Shown one piece after another: positions 55,248 to 64,000 of a DNA stretch of 64,000 nt (position 1 is its first letter; the number at the start of each line of letters is the position of its first letter). The DNA comes from Opitutales bacterium (GTDB lineage Bacteria > Verrucomicrobiota > Verrucomicrobiia > Opitutales > Oceanipulchritudinaceae): contig JAFIGH010000009.1 in the NCBI GenBank assembly GCA_020831525.1, forward strand, positions 1-64,000, in the 5' to 3' direction. Below the pieces are notes generated by a model that had not been told where the DNA came from, made no database searches, and saw only the letters and a program-made list of their open reading frames with translations. Both the position numbers and the translations under genes were made by a program.

Positions 55248-56126
55248 TTACGCGATGCGTTTTTCGAGGTGTTGGATGAGGGATTCGAGGAAGGCGGTGT
55301 CGGCGTCGAGTTTGGCGGTTTGGGCGAGGGCTTCTTTGGTGAGTTGGCGGACGCGTTTGCGGCTGGCGGGGATGCCGTGGAGGCGGGGGTAGGTGTTTTT
55401 GGCGCGTTCGGCGTCGCTGCGGAGGGGTTTGCCGACGACGGCTTCGTCGCCGGTGGCGTCGAGGAGGTCGTCGACGATCTGGAAGGCGAGGCCGAGGGCG
55501 CGGCCGATGCGGCGCATGGGTTCGTGGGAGGAGGCGGGGGCGTCGGTAAGGGCGAGGCCCATGGAGAGGGCGGCGCCGATGAGGGCGGCGGTTTTGTTGA
55601 GGTGGATGAAGTCGAGGTCTTCGGGTGTGATTTCGGTGTGTTCGGCGAGGGTGTCGGCGGCTTGTCCGCCGATGAGGTGGCGGCTGTTGGCGGCTTCGCC
55701 GAGATGGCGGGCGAGGACGGCGGCGATCTCCGGGCGGGTGGCGTAGGCGCGGGCGAGAACGAAGAAGGCTTCGGTGAGGAGGGCGTCGCCGGTGAGGACG
55801 GCGGTGGCCTCGTCGAAGGCGATGTGGACGGTGGGATTGCCGCGGCGCAGAGGGCTGTCGTCCATGGCGGGAAGGTCGTCGTGCACGAGGGAGTAGGTGT
55901 GGAGCATTTCCACGGCGGCGGCGGCGGGCGCGGGGTCGGCGGCGGGGGTGTAGAGGTCGGCGGCGGTGAAGAGGAGGACGGGGCGCAGGCGCTTGCCCCC
56001 GCTCTCGATGGCGTGGCGCATGGCCGCGTGGAGGCGGGCCGGGCGGGTGTCGGTGGCGGGCAGCCATGTGTCGAGGGCGCGCTCGGTGCGCTTGCGGTAG
56101 GCTTCCAGACGTTCGTTGAATTCCAT
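55248..56126 (-). CDS. ispA: Polyprenyl (farnesyl/geranyl-type) diphosphate synthase
   Basis: A 292-aa head-to-tail isoprenyl diphosphate synthase. ESGGKRLRPVLLFTAADLY, first Asp-rich motif VHDDLPAMDDSPLRRGNPTV (DDLPAMD), the NKTAALIGAALSMG helix, second Asp-rich motif AFQIVDDLLDATGDEAVVGK. Length and the two extra residues in the first motif (DDxxxxD) fit short-chain FPP/GPP synthases of the bacterial IspA type. ATG 56126 is chosen over an upstream frame with poor sequence. It lies 150 bp upstream of hsdM on the same strand and marks the boundary of the island. Confidence 0.92.
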   Translation of the reverse strand: MEFNERLEAYRKRTERALDTWLPATDTRPARLHAAMRHAIESGGKRLRPVLLFTAADLYTPAADPAPAAAAVEMLHTYSLVHDDLPAMDDSPLRRGNPTVHIAFDEATAVLTGDALLTEAFFVLARAYATRPEIAAVLARHLGEAANSRHLIGGQAADTLAEHTEITPEDLDFIHLNKTAALIGAALSMGLALTDAPASSHEPMRRIGRALGLAFQIVDDLLDATGDEAVVGKPLRSDAERAKNTYPRLHGIPASRKRVRQLTKEALAQTAKLDADTAFLESLIQHLEKRIA

Positions 56127-56297
56127 GGTGGGTGGGGGACTGTCGCGGGACGCTTCCGCTAAAATCTTTGAAAAGGTATAGAAAAACAGGAAGGAACGGT
56201 GCTTGGCCACAGATTTTTCTTGGCTTGGCGGCGGTCCTGCCTTACACCCAACGCTTTTCTAAATCTTTCCGTTTAACCTGTTTACACGTTTCCAACG

Positions 56298-56621
56298 ATG
56301 CCGACCTACGAATACCAATGCACTGACTGCGAACATGAGTTCGAGGCCTTCCAGCGCATGTCCGACGCACCGTTGTCGGACTGCCCCGAGTGTGCCCGCC
56401 CGGCCCTGAAGCGGAAGATCGGGCTTGGGGCCGGCTTTATTTTCAAGGGCAGCGGGTTTTACGAGACGGATTTCAAGGACCGCTCGGGCTATAACAAGAA
56501 GGATTCCGCCGCGAAAGAAGGGGGTAAGGGTGCGGACGCTGCGAAAGATTCGGGCGCATCGAAGTCCGCCGCCGAGGCGAAGCCCGCGAAGAAGGAGGCA
56601 CCGGTCTCGAACGCCGCCTGA
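56298..56621 (+). CDS. FmdB-family zinc-ribbon protein
   Basis: A 107-aa protein. The N-terminus MPTYEYQCTDCEHEFEAFQR with CPEC downstream is the FmdB/CxxC-CxxC zinc ribbon, followed by IGLGAGFIFKGSGFYETDF and a long Lys/Ala-rich disordered tail. FmdB proteins are small putative regulators with no settled function. It is followed 41 bp later by two exported-protein genes. Confidence 0.9.
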   Translation: MPTYEYQCTDCEHEFEAFQRMSDAPLSDCPECARPALKRKIGLGAGFIFKGSGFYETDFKDRSGYNKKDSAAKEGGKGADAAKDSGASKSAAEAKPAKKEAPVSNAA

Positions 56622-56662
56622 CGGCTCTCCGCCGCGGAAGCGGTCGCACGCCGCATACACCC

Positions 56663-57409
56663 ATGGCACCGAAGAAGAAAGAGGAGCGTCCCGTCGGCCT
56701 GACGGCTGTCATGGTCCTCGCTGCGCTCGCGGTGTTCCTTGGGGCCGCGCTCGCCTTTTCGAGCCTCGCGGTGGATGACGTGCGCGAGGTCAATGCGCCG
56801 CCGCCGCCGGATGAGCGCGAGCCGGGGCAGGCCTATTGGGTAAAGGGCGACCCGGGCACGGGGACACAGCGCTGGCGCACCGTCCGCTCGGGGATCCTGA
56901 CGGGTTTCGAGGGCGAGGTGGTTCTATCGGAGGGCGACGTCAACCAGTGGTCGCGTGCGCACCTTGTTCCGGGCACGGGCACCCCGGCGGGCGGCGACGG
57001 CGACGAGGTTCGCCCGCCGACGTTGTTCGGTCTGCGCGCTTCAGCGACGGCCCCGGATTTTCGTATCGAGGACGGGCGGCTGCATGTCGGCACGACATTG
57101 AATGTTGCTGTGCCAGGCGGGGACCGGCGCATGGTCTATCAGGTATCGGGAACCCTGCGGGAGACGGCGGACGGGTTGCGTTTCCGGCATGAGAACAGCC
57201 TGCTCGGGCGTGCGCCGCTCGGGTATGTGCCGGTCTTGTCTTCAGTTTTCGCGCGGGAGGTGCGCGGGCTGTTTGCCGCGCTGGAAGAGGCCGGGGAGAT
57301 CGGGCCGCACCTGCGCCGCATTGAATCGGCGTCGATCGAGGACGGCGAACTGGTCCTTGTCTTCGGGCCGGAGCCGCCGCCTGCCGCGGACGAAGCGGCG
57401 GAGCCGTGA
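56663..57409 (+). CDS. Single-pass membrane protein of unknown function
   Basis: A 248-aa protein with a short basic cytoplasmic start and one membrane segment (LTAVMVLAALAVFLGAALAF). The extracytoplasmic part of ~200 residues is beta-rich (ILTGFEGEVVLSEGDVNQWS, DFRIEDGRLHVGTTLNVAVP, VYQVSGTLRETADGLRF). The pattern 'EGDVNQW' plus 'F.I.DG.L.V....' looks like a lipid-binding or scaffold domain, but no family is recognised. Its end overlaps the next start as GTGA. Confidence 0.7.
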   Translation: MAPKKKEERPVGLTAVMVLAALAVFLGAALAFSSLAVDDVREVNAPPPPDEREPGQAYWVKGDPGTGTQRWRTVRSGILTGFEGEVVLSEGDVNQWSRAHLVPGTGTPAGGDGDEVRPPTLFGLRASATAPDFRIEDGRLHVGTTLNVAVPGGDRRMVYQVSGTLRETADGLRFRHENSLLGRAPLGYVPVLSSVFAREVRGLFAALEEAGEIGPHLRRIESASIEDGELVLVFGPEPPPAADEAAEP

Positions 57410-58560
57410 ACAGGCCCAGCCGCGCGGGTCGGCGCATCGCGGCGGTGTTGGGCTGGGCAGCGGTTTTGCTGGCCTGCGTCGGCGCAGCGTCCGCACGTGA
57501 AAGAACGGAGCCGCCGCTCTCCGCGGTGCGCGTTGTTCAAGTCGGTCCGGTGGGCGTGGTGTCCGCGGATGCCACGGCACTGTTGCACACGACGGGTATT
57601 CTGCGCGTGTGGCTGCCGCTGCTGGCGGCGGACGGCCTGTCATTCGTCGGGTACACCGAACGGGTGCGGGTGGTCTTGCCGCCGGAGGATGACGACGCAG
57701 CGTCGGGTTGGGGCGTGGAGGGCGGGGTTGCCGTCCTGCGCGTGCCGTGGGGGCCCTCTTTGCCGGAGGACGTTTTTTGGGATGCGCTCGCGGCGGCACT
57801 GACGCACGCGTGGCTGCTCGACCGCGGCATCGAAGGCGGCACGGTACCGCGCTGGATCCGCACGGGGCTCGTGGAGCAGTTGCGCGTGTACCTGAATCCG
57901 GCGCGCGGGGATTTTCTCGCCGATCATGCAGTTGTGCCGGGCACGGAGGATGCGGGGTTTGACGGTGTGTTTTCGGGCGGGGCGGAACTGGCGCCGGAGA
58001 GTTTCCGGGCGCGGGCCTACTGGCTCATGGAAATTGCGCTGGCGGCGGCGGAAGACGTGGATCGCTACGCCGCTTTTCTCGAGGAAGCCAGCCGCGCGGC
58101 GGACGGCGGACGGGGTGCGTACCAAAGGCTTTCCGCCCTTGGGGGCGGGGCGGAGCGGTTTGAGCTGTGGCTCGCCGTGTGCCTTGTGGAGTTCGGCTCC
58201 CGTGGGCGGGGACCGTTCCTCACCGCAGCAGAGTCGCGCGAGCGGATCGACGCGCTCGCGCGGACAGCGGTGCTCCGGCGGGGGGTGACGAAGTGGGCGC
58301 ACCCGCGCGGTCTGGCGGCGCTCGCGGACGACCCGGCGCTGTCCGCTTTGGCGGCAGAACGCGGGCGTGCCGTGCGGGCACTGCTCGGGCGTGTGCACCC
58401 CGTCTACCACAACGCGCTGCTCTCACTCGGGGTGGCCTACGAACGGTTTCCCGTGGCTGACTCCGGGGAACTTGAAGCCCTTGCCGAGCAGTTTGAAGAG
58501 GACCGCATGCAGGCCGAAGCGGTAGAGCGGACGATGGTGGAATTGCTCAGGGGGGAGTAG
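57406..58560 (+). CDS. Exported protein of unknown function
   Basis: A 384-aa protein beginning with GTG in a 4-bp overlap with the preceding gene. Signal peptide: RIAAVLGWAAVLLACVGAASA. The mature part has WGPSLPEDVFWDALAAALTH, AWLLDRGIEGGTVPRWIRTG, RAYWLMEIALAAAEDVDRYA and a helical C-terminus. The AALTHAWLLD...VPRWIRTGLVE stretch is reminiscent of peptidase-like 'gluzincin' remnants but lacks HEXXH. Probably works with the preceding membrane protein. Confidence 0.65.
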   Translation: MNRPSRAGRRIAAVLGWAAVLLACVGAASARERTEPPLSAVRVVQVGPVGVVSADATALLHTTGILRVWLPLLAADGLSFVGYTERVRVVLPPEDDDAASGWGVEGGVAVLRVPWGPSLPEDVFWDALAAALTHAWLLDRGIEGGTVPRWIRTGLVEQLRVYLNPARGDFLADHAVVPGTEDAGFDGVFSGGAELAPESFRARAYWLMEIALAAAEDVDRYAAFLEEASRAADGGRGAYQRLSALGGGAERFELWLAVCLVEFGSRGRGPFLTAAESRERIDALARTAVLRRGVTKWAHPRGLAALADDPALSALAAERGRAVRALLGRVHPVYHNALLSLGVAYERFPVADSGELEALAEQFEEDRMQAEAVERTMVELLRGE

Positions 58561-58655
58561 CGGATAGTGTCCAAACGCTTCCGCATTCGGCTATTTTTTG
58601 TAGCCGAAACCGTGAGGTGAGGTATTGGAGCATCGCGTGTGCCTCGCCCATACAC

Positions 58656-58676
58656 GGACAGGAAAGTCCGTGGTCC
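58656..58676. repeat. Diverged copy of the REP-like arm
   Basis: GGACAGGAAAGTCCG followed by TGGTCC matches the arm at 28820-28840 in 17 of 21 positions. It lies in the 198-bp gap downstream of rpmB, where no gene is seen. Confidence 0.45.
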
Positions 58677-58758
58677 GTTGGAGTCCATGCACCCTTCGCC
58701 CAGTGGAGAGGGTACATTCTTGTTCCCGGCCGCAAGGGGACGGTTCGGGGCCGGGCGC

Positions 58759-58992
58759 TCAGACGACTTTTTCGACCTTGCCCGCCTTGAGGGCTTTGGC
58801 CGAAACCCAGACGCGCTTCACTTGGCCTGAGGGAAGCTTGATGCGCACGCGCTGGAGGTTCGGGCGGAAGGTGCGCTTCGAAATCTTTGCGATGTGCGTG
58901 CCGATACCGCCGCTCTTCTTGCGGATACCGCGGCGGTGGATGACACTTCCTGTGGTCCGGCTCTTGCCGGTTACGTAGCAGATTCTGGCCAT
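58759..58992 (-). CDS. rpmB: 50S ribosomal protein L28
   Basis: A 77-aa ribosomal protein: MARICYVTGKSRTTGSVIHR then KISKRTFRPNLQRVRIKLPS and VKRVWVSAKALKAGKVEKVV. The opening 'R.C.VTGK....G' and 'KR.F.PNLQ.......G' are the L28 signature. Only one CxxC-type cysteine is left, so it is a zinc-free form. It lies on the minus strand between two oppositely oriented surface genes. Confidence 0.96.
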   Translation of the reverse strand: MARICYVTGKSRTTGSVIHRRGIRKKSGGIGTHIAKISKRTFRPNLQRVRIKLPSGQVKRVWVSAKALKAGKVEKVV

Positions 58993-59107
58993 GGGTCGAT
59001 AAATTGGAAAACCGCCCAGACAAAGCGTCGTCCGGTCGTTGGGCAAGGATAAAAGCGGCGAACGCCGGATATTTCCGCGGAGTGCGAAATCCGGCGCCGC
59101 GCTGGGC

Positions 59108-60487
59108 TCAATCTTCGGGGGGCAGCTCGAAGTCGTCGCCCGTCTTTTCGATCCACTGGCGGAGGAGTTCGCGGCAGCGAAGGCGCTGTTCGCGGTAGAC
59201 TTCGTTGTGGGCGAGGTTGTTCTGCTCGAAGGGGTCTTCGTTGAGGTTGTGGAGGAGCCAGTCGTGGCCGGGCTGGCAGATATACTTCCACTTGTCGCGG
59301 GTGACGACGCCGCGCCATGCCTTGTTGACGGAGTGGGCGTGGCGCTTGCGCGGGATCTGCTGGAGGAAGGCGGACTCCGGATCTTCCCCGGCGGTTTCTC
59401 CGCTGCGTGTGCGGAGGGGATCGTCGTCGTGCAGGCAGTGCCCGGCGTAGTTGCGCCCGCCCATCCATTCCGGAACGGGCAGCCCGCAGAGACCGAGGGT
59501 GGTGGGGGCAATATCGACGTGGTTGAGGACGGCGTCGCAGATGCCTGTGCGCATGCGCTCCTGGCCGCCGAGTTTGCCGACGATGAAGGGGATGCGGATA
59601 CTTTCCTCCCACGGGCTCGACTTTTCCCACTGTCCGTGGCTGCCGAGCATGTCGCCGTGGTCGGAGAAAAAGACGATCCATGTGTCTTCGTCGACGCCGA
59701 GGCGCTTGAGCCCGTCGCGGAGGCGGCCGAGGTTGTGGTCGAGGTTTTCAATCATACCGCAGTAGCCGTCGATATCGAGGGCGGCCTTTTCGCGCACCCA
59801 CGGGACGTCCGGCACGTTGGGGCGAAGCCGGATATTCGCGGGGTTGCGCGTCGGATGGCCGGGGTGGTCCGGGTTGGTGGGCGGCACGTAGGGGCTGTGC
59901 GGGGGCTGCACGGAGAGCACGGCGAAGAAGGGCTGGTAGTGCCGCTCGGTGGCGCCGCCGCCGAGATGGTGGTTCAGGTGCTCGAGGAGCAGATCGGTGA
60001 GGCTGTCCGTCTCGTAGCCGGGGAGGCGGCGGAGGGCGCCGCTGCGCCCGCCGGAGACGCGCACTTCGTTCTGGTTGTTGCAGTTTTCGTAGCCGACCCA
60101 GTGGTCGAATCCGCCGCGGTTGGAGGGCGGCACGACGTGCGCGCTGCTGTTGGAGCCGGAGAGGTGCCACTTGCCGATGTAGGCGGTGTGGTAGTCGGCT
60201 TGGCGGAAGGGCTTGACGATGGTGGGGATGGAGGGGTCGAGGGTGCCAGGGGTCTGTGTGACGCCGCACTGGTGCGGGTATTTGCCCGTGAGAAGCGCGC
60301 CGCGGAAAGGCGAGCACCACGGGCTGCCCGCGACGGCTTGGTCGAAGCGCATGCCGTTGCGCGCGAGGTTGTCGATGTTGGGCGTGCGGATGTTGGGGTC
60401 GCCGCGGTAGCCGACGGATTGGGCGCGGTGCTGGTCGCCGAAAATCCAGATGACATTTGGGCGCCGGTTGGCGGAAGAGGGTTTCAT
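59108..60487 (-). CDS. Sulfatase
   Basis: A 459-aa type I sulfatase. NVIWIFGDQHRAQSVGYRGD supplies the metal Asp/Gln, and the C-x-P-x-R core CSPFR (Cys58, Pro60, Arg62) in AGSPWCSPFRGALLTGKYP gives the formylglycine nucleophile. Further features are YHTAYIGKWHLSG, FFAVLSVQPPHSPY, TWIVFFSDHGDMLGSHGQWE and WKYICQPGHDWLLHNLNEDP. No signal peptide is visible, so it may be cytoplasmic or exported by another route. It probably desulfates a marine-type polysaccharide oligomer, which fits the uronate and oxidoreductase genes elsewhere in the window. Confidence 0.92.
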   Translation of the reverse strand: MKPSSANRRPNVIWIFGDQHRAQSVGYRGDPNIRTPNIDNLARNGMRFDQAVAGSPWCSPFRGALLTGKYPHQCGVTQTPGTLDPSIPTIVKPFRQADYHTAYIGKWHLSGSNSSAHVVPPSNRGGFDHWVGYENCNNQNEVRVSGGRSGALRRLPGYETDSLTDLLLEHLNHHLGGGATERHYQPFFAVLSVQPPHSPYVPPTNPDHPGHPTRNPANIRLRPNVPDVPWVREKAALDIDGYCGMIENLDHNLGRLRDGLKRLGVDEDTWIVFFSDHGDMLGSHGQWEKSSPWEESIRIPFIVGKLGGQERMRTGICDAVLNHVDIAPTTLGLCGLPVPEWMGGRNYAGHCLHDDDPLRTRSGETAGEDPESAFLQQIPRKRHAHSVNKAWRGVVTRDKWKYICQPGHDWLLHNLNEDPFEQNNLAHNEVYREQRLRCRELLRQWIEKTGDDFELPPED

Positions 60488-60546
60488 CGCGCTCGATCCA
60501 ATGGATTGACTGGCTGAGGACCAGCCGAAAATCCGTTACCGTGGCT

Positions 60547-62268
60547 TCAGCGGCGGCGGCGCTCCTTGAAATACGCCTGCAGGCGCTCGATTTCCGCGCG
60601 GGTCCAGTCCGGCGGGTCGGTGACGGCGACCCATGCCCCGATGTAGTGCCACGGCGCGTAGACATGGCCGTAACCCACGGGCGATGTGTCGGCCGCGGCC
60701 ATGTCGACGGCGAGCTGGAGCATCGTCACGACGGGATACCAGCGCAGGTCGGGCGAGACGTCGGGCCCGCGCGGCGCGCGCATCCAGTCCGGTCGCCGGT
60801 AGAGCGACTGCGGCTCGAAGAACGTGATGGGATCGCTCGCGTATTGCAGGAAGACGACGCGCATCGGCCCCCAGCGCTCGCCGGGGAGGTCGAGGACGTT
60901 TTCCTGGTTGGCGAAACGGACGATGCGGCCGTCGCGGAAGCGCGGCAGCCATGCGGGTGAATCCGGGCGGCGCATGGCCGTGACTGCCCGCCACGTCGAG
61001 GCGCGGAAGGGCGGGCCGCTCCACATCGCGCCGTGGAAGGGATCGCCGATGGTGTCGTAGATGTCCGCCGCGCGGTCGGAGTTGAGCGCGCCGAGGCTGA
61101 GCCCGTGCAGGTAGAGTTCGGGGCGGTCGTCGCGCGGGAGGCGCGTCCAGTGGCCGTAGATTTTGTTGAAGACGGCGCGGGCGGTTTCCACGCCGTATTC
61201 CGACTCGGAGAGAAGGGCGAGCCAACTGGGGAGGTAGGAATACTGTACCGCCACACTGGCGACGTCCCCGGCGTGGAGGTATTCGAGGGTGTCGGCCGCG
61301 CCGGGATCGACCCAGCCCGTGCCCGTCGGGGTCATGATGACAAGGGTGGACCGATCGAAGGCGCCGACGCGCTTGAGTTCTTCGAGGGCGAGCGCGGCGC
61401 GCTCTTCGATGGTTTCGGCGGAGTTGAGGCCCACGTAGACGCGGACGGGTCGCATGGCTTCGCGCTCGAGAAAGGCGGCGATCTCTTCGCGGGTCGGCCC
61501 CGAAGCGATGAAGGCGCGCCCGCGCCGCCCGAGGTCCTCCCATTCGAGAAGGGACGCCGCGCTGCCCGTCACGGCAGGGTCTTCCGGTTGGGCGATGTCG
61601 GCTTCGATGATAGCGTCGACCTGCTGGAAGGAGGAATCGGCGGCGCGAAGGGACCACTCGAAGAGGATGCCGTTGAAGACCGTCCAGAAGAGAAAGACGG
61701 CGGCGGCCCCGCCGACGACGTTGGCGACGCGCCGCGGGATGTGGAAGTGGAGGCGGCGCGTGATGAGCCGGTAGGTGAGGTGGAAGAGGCGGGCGAGGGC
61801 GAGAAGCACGACGAAAACGAGCACCGCGATCAGCCCGACGCGGTAGGGGTGCGCGGTGTCGGCAGGGTCGAGGTCCATGATGAGGCGGACGGAGTTCTGC
61901 CACTCGGCGGCCCGGCGCAGAAAGAGGAGGGCGGCGAGGGCACAGACGGTGCCCGCCGCGATGAGCCCGATGCGGTGCGCGCGTTCGGGCAACAGGGGCA
62001 TCTCCATGTATTGCCAGAGCCAGCGGGCGAACACTCCGATGCCGTACCCCGCCGCGAGGGAGACGCCCGAAAGGACGCCCTGCATGCCCATTGTGCGCGG
62101 CAGGAGGCTCGGCGTGAGCGAGGCGGCGAAGAACAGAGTGGCGAGCAGCACCCCCGTGGTGGAAAGCGAGGCGGTGAACCGCCGCAACCACGCCTGCACA
62201 TGGAGCGGCAAGCGGAGGGCCTCGGCGGCACGGTCGGTCGGTGTCTTCGTTTTTTCGTCTTTGTTCAC
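60547..62268 (-). CDS. Alpha/beta-hydrolase family membrane protein (Abhydrolase_9 type)
   Basis: A 573-aa protein. The N-terminal half has four to five membrane segments (LSTTGVLLATLFFAASLTPS, VSLAAGYGIGVFARWLW, IGLIAAGTVCALAALLFLRR, VGLIAVLVFVVLLALARLFH, VVGGAAAVFLFWTVFNGIL). The C-terminal ~330 residues are a hydrolase: VRVYVGLNSAETIEERAALA, LVIMTPTGTGWVDPGAADTL, ELYLHGLSLGALNSDRAADI (nucleophile Ser in HGLSLGA), and VYAPWHYIGAWVAVTDPPDW near the end. Start GTG 62268 or TTG 62322 are both possible. The lipid or ester substrate is unknown. Confidence 0.83.
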   Translation of the reverse strand: MNKDEKTKTPTDRAAEALRLPLHVQAWLRRFTASLSTTGVLLATLFFAASLTPSLLPRTMGMQGVLSGVSLAAGYGIGVFARWLWQYMEMPLLPERAHRIGLIAAGTVCALAALLFLRRAAEWQNSVRLIMDLDPADTAHPYRVGLIAVLVFVVLLALARLFHLTYRLITRRLHFHIPRRVANVVGGAAAVFLFWTVFNGILFEWSLRAADSSFQQVDAIIEADIAQPEDPAVTGSAASLLEWEDLGRRGRAFIASGPTREEIAAFLEREAMRPVRVYVGLNSAETIEERAALALEELKRVGAFDRSTLVIMTPTGTGWVDPGAADTLEYLHAGDVASVAVQYSYLPSWLALLSESEYGVETARAVFNKIYGHWTRLPRDDRPELYLHGLSLGALNSDRAADIYDTIGDPFHGAMWSGPPFRASTWRAVTAMRRPDSPAWLPRFRDGRIVRFANQENVLDLPGERWGPMRVVFLQYASDPITFFEPQSLYRRPDWMRAPRGPDVSPDLRWYPVVTMLQLAVDMAAADTSPVGYGHVYAPWHYIGAWVAVTDPPDWTRAEIERLQAYFKERRRR

Positions 62269-62509
62269 AGGATGGCGGCGGGACCTTCGCGGGGCCCGCC
62301 CGTCGGTGGAATAGGTCAGCAACCCGCACGCCCTGAGTCAAGGCCCGCGCCCGGTCGCGTGTCGGCGGGGGCGTCTCCGGAACGCACGGGTGATAGGGTG
62401 AATTCCCTCTGGGAAATGAGCACAACACAGCAAGGCTTGCCGTTTTACCTTGCTTCAGAATCATTTTGCATTGTCATCCGCAGCGGGCATAGCCCATAGT
62501 TCCGGGGCT

Positions 62510-64000
62510 ATGTCTCCGTTGTTCCGTCTCTGTCTCGCGGCATTGCCGATATTTGTCTCCACAGTCCACGGCCAGAGCCCGCCGATGCGCAGCACCGTCT
62601 ACGCGGGCACGGGCTCGACGCAGGTCCGATATGCGGGTGCCAATTACGCGGGCACGGGGAGTATGACGATCGAGGCATGGGTCTACCGGGAAAACGCGAG
62701 CCGGTGTGAGACGATCCTCTCGCAGGGGTTTACCCAGTCCTTCTGGTTCGGGTTCTGCGGAGGCAGCCTCCGCTTCTACCGTGCGGGCGGCGTCTTTCTC
62801 GACGCAGGGGTCAATGTGCCCGCACACCGCTGGACGCATGTCGCCGTGCGCTATGTCGGCGGCATCCTTGAGCGGGCCTACTTTTACATCGACGGAGAGT
62901 TGATCACATCCGGCCTCCTGGCCCCGCCCACATCCGCCTCCACCGCGCAGCTCTACATCGGGTCCGACCCTGCGGGCTTTCCTTTTCGCGGCGCACTCGA
63001 CGAGGTCCGCCTCTGGTCGGTGGCCCGCTCGGCGACACAGATCCGCGACAACCGCTTCCGCGAAATCACCTCGGGCTCGGGCCTGACGGCGGTGTTTTCC
63101 GAGGGCGGCTTGCGCAACGCCGTGAACGGGGCTACGCCCGTCCATGCCGCAGGCGTCACGGAGCAAATCGAGGGAATCCTTCCGCGCAACCTCGTTCTGC
63201 CGCAGGTGCCGCTCAACATCTCCGTCAACGGGAACCTGCCGCCCGAAATCGAGGCGGGGGCCGAACGCATGGTCCTGCGGTATTGGAATGGCACCCGGGA
63301 GATCGACACCGTGGCCTACCTCGCCTTTTACCGGCGCTCGGTTTCTCCCGCTTCCTACGCGCTCTACGTCGCCGTGCGCGATTGGGAAAGCATCGGCGGT
63401 GTGGAAAACCTCGTCCGCTTCACATGGGGACTCGACACGGAGGGCCGCGCGCTTGTGGGTTCGGAAGATTTCCGGACGACCTTCGCCTGGAGCACAGGCA
63501 ACTTCAGTTTCAGTCAGGGGAATCCGACCTTCGGCACGTTCGCCGGCGCATCCCAGGGAAGCAGTGAGGCGGCGATGGATTTTTGCCGGGGCGAGTTCCT
63601 TCCCCCCTGCCTCGAAATGACCTCGCGGTCGCTCTCTTTCAGTGAAATCGCCAACGCCGGACTGATGTTGCATGTTGAAACATGGGCTTCGGTTTCGCAC
63701 AGTGGATCGACCGTCCGGCCCGCGCCCTTCGATGCCGACCCCTTCAACCCCTCGACCTGGCCACGGGTCACGCAGGGGGGACTCATCGGTCAATCCGTCG
63801 GACATGTGGCGAGGGTCCGCGTGCTCGAATCCTTTTATGACGAGGCATCGCCCGTGCTGGTCGCTCCCTATGTGCTCAAGGCATCCAACGCCCAGACAAC
63901 GGAGGCACTGGGCTCCACCACCGTAACCTTGGGCAGCTACATCAATGAACTGGCCGCGCTCCAGTTTCATTCCTTTCCGAACACCTCGGTTTTTGTTGAA
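62510..64000 (+). CDS. Exported LamG-domain protein, 3' truncated by the window edge
   Basis: An open frame runs from ATG 62510 to the window end with no stop (497 codons). The start MSPLFRLCLAALPIFVSTVHG is a signal peptide. Residues ~40-200 form a LamG/concanavalin-like domain: MTIEAWVYRENASRCETILS, RWTHVAVRYVGGILERAYFY, IDGELITSGLL, LYIGSDPAGFPFRGALDEVR, LWSVARSATQIRDNRFREIT. The rest is beta-rich (YLAFYRRSVSPASYALYVAV). Likely a carbohydrate-binding or adhesion protein at the cell surface. Confidence 0.85.
   Translation, partial: MSPLFRLCLAALPIFVSTVHGQSPPMRSTVYAGTGSTQVRYAGANYAGTGSMTIEAWVYRENASRCETILSQGFTQSFWFGFCGGSLRFYRAGGVFLDAGVNVPAHRWTHVAVRYVGGILERAYFYIDGELITSGLLAPPTSASTAQLYIGSDPAGFPFRGALDEVRLWSVARSATQIRDNRFREITSGSGLTAVFSEGGLRNAVNGATPVHAAGVTEQIEGILPRNLVLPQVPLNISVNGNLPPEIEAGAERMVLRYWNGTREIDTVAYLAFYRRSVSPASYALYVAVRDWESIGGVENLVRFTWGLDTEGRALVGSEDFRTTFAWSTGNFSFSQGNPTFGTFAGASQGSSEAAMDFCRGEFLPPCLEMTSRSLSFSEIANAGLMLHVETWASVSHSGSTVRPAPFDADPFNPSTWPRVTQGGLIGQSVGHVARVRVLESFYDEASPVLVAPYVLKASNAQTTEALGSTTVTLGSYINELAALQFHSFPNTSVFVE

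Noticed and set aside
54342-56162. 606-codon plus-strand ORF over hsdM and ispA
   Set aside because: Gly/Val/Glu-rich antisense shadow of two recognised minus-strand genes.
58561-58758. RNase P RNA, because of the word GGAAAGTCCG
   Set aside because: The remaining conserved regions are absent, and the word is explained by similarity to the REP-like repeat.
60536-62464. 642-codon minus-strand ORF over the alpha/beta-hydrolase gene
   Set aside because: Arg/Pro/His-rich out-of-frame shadow; the frame at 60547-62268 has the hydrolase and membrane segments.

Overview
The window is about 64 kb of GC-rich bacterial chromosome. A lipid A block in which LpxC is fused to FabZ, several Gfo/Idh/MocA, DUF1080, sulfatase and LamG proteins, and secreted proteins with Gly-Trp-rich tails together suggest Verrucomicrobiota, probably an Opitutia-like polysaccharide degrader. 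That taxonomic call is an inference; no rRNA is present.

Layout. 1-1030: relics of a DUF433/DUF5615 toxin-antitoxin pair, then a tRNA-Ser(CGA) with a frameshifted GIY-YIG endonuclease gene beginning right after its CCA. 1130-8836: mannose-1-phosphate guanylyltransferase, two exported proteins, then lpxA, lpxC-fabZ, a thioesterase and transketolase on the minus strand. 9070-18885: sodium:solute symporter, panE, asnS, an oxidoreductase/DUF1080 pair, two secreted Hcp-domain proteins and a DUF4126 zinc-ribbon membrane protein. 18896-22526: MauE-like, rhodanese, LOG-family and acyl-CoA transferase/GNAT genes.

22595-33529 is a hexuronate catabolic locus. It holds uxaE (tagaturonate epimerase), a divergent LacI regulator, two dehydrogenases, a KDG-kinase-like PfkB protein, an SDR of the mannonate oxidoreductase type, uxaC and two Gfo/Idh/MocA proteins. 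Two near-identical copies of the palindrome CCCAACACGTGTTGGG lie upstream of uxaE/lacI and of the downstream operon, and are probably the LacI operators. A broken toxin-antitoxin pair sits inside the locus. mannonate dehydratase (uxuA) is not in the window.

33559-36160: diacylglycerol kinase, a DUF4143 ATPase preceded by a perfect 14-bp hairpin, and a lipoprotein. 36333-55097 is a defence island, all on the minus strand and bracketed by the parts of one type I restriction system: hsdM-hsdS at the upstream end and hsdR at the downstream end. In transcription order between them come: radical SAM enzyme, a 124-aa protein, a 1426-aa nuclease-STAND NTPase, a gene relic, an XRE regulator with an ImmA/IrrE protease, three unknown proteins, a DUF488 protein, another unknown protein, and a split HipA (kinase, then HipA_N-HIRAN). 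hsdM is frameshifted at a short dispersed repeat, and both hsdM and hsdR carry palindromic repeats in frame.

55248-64000 returns to housekeeping and surface functions: polyprenyl diphosphate synthase, FmdB, two exported proteins, rpmB, a sulfatase, an alpha/beta-hydrolase membrane protein, and the start of a LamG-domain protein that runs off the window.
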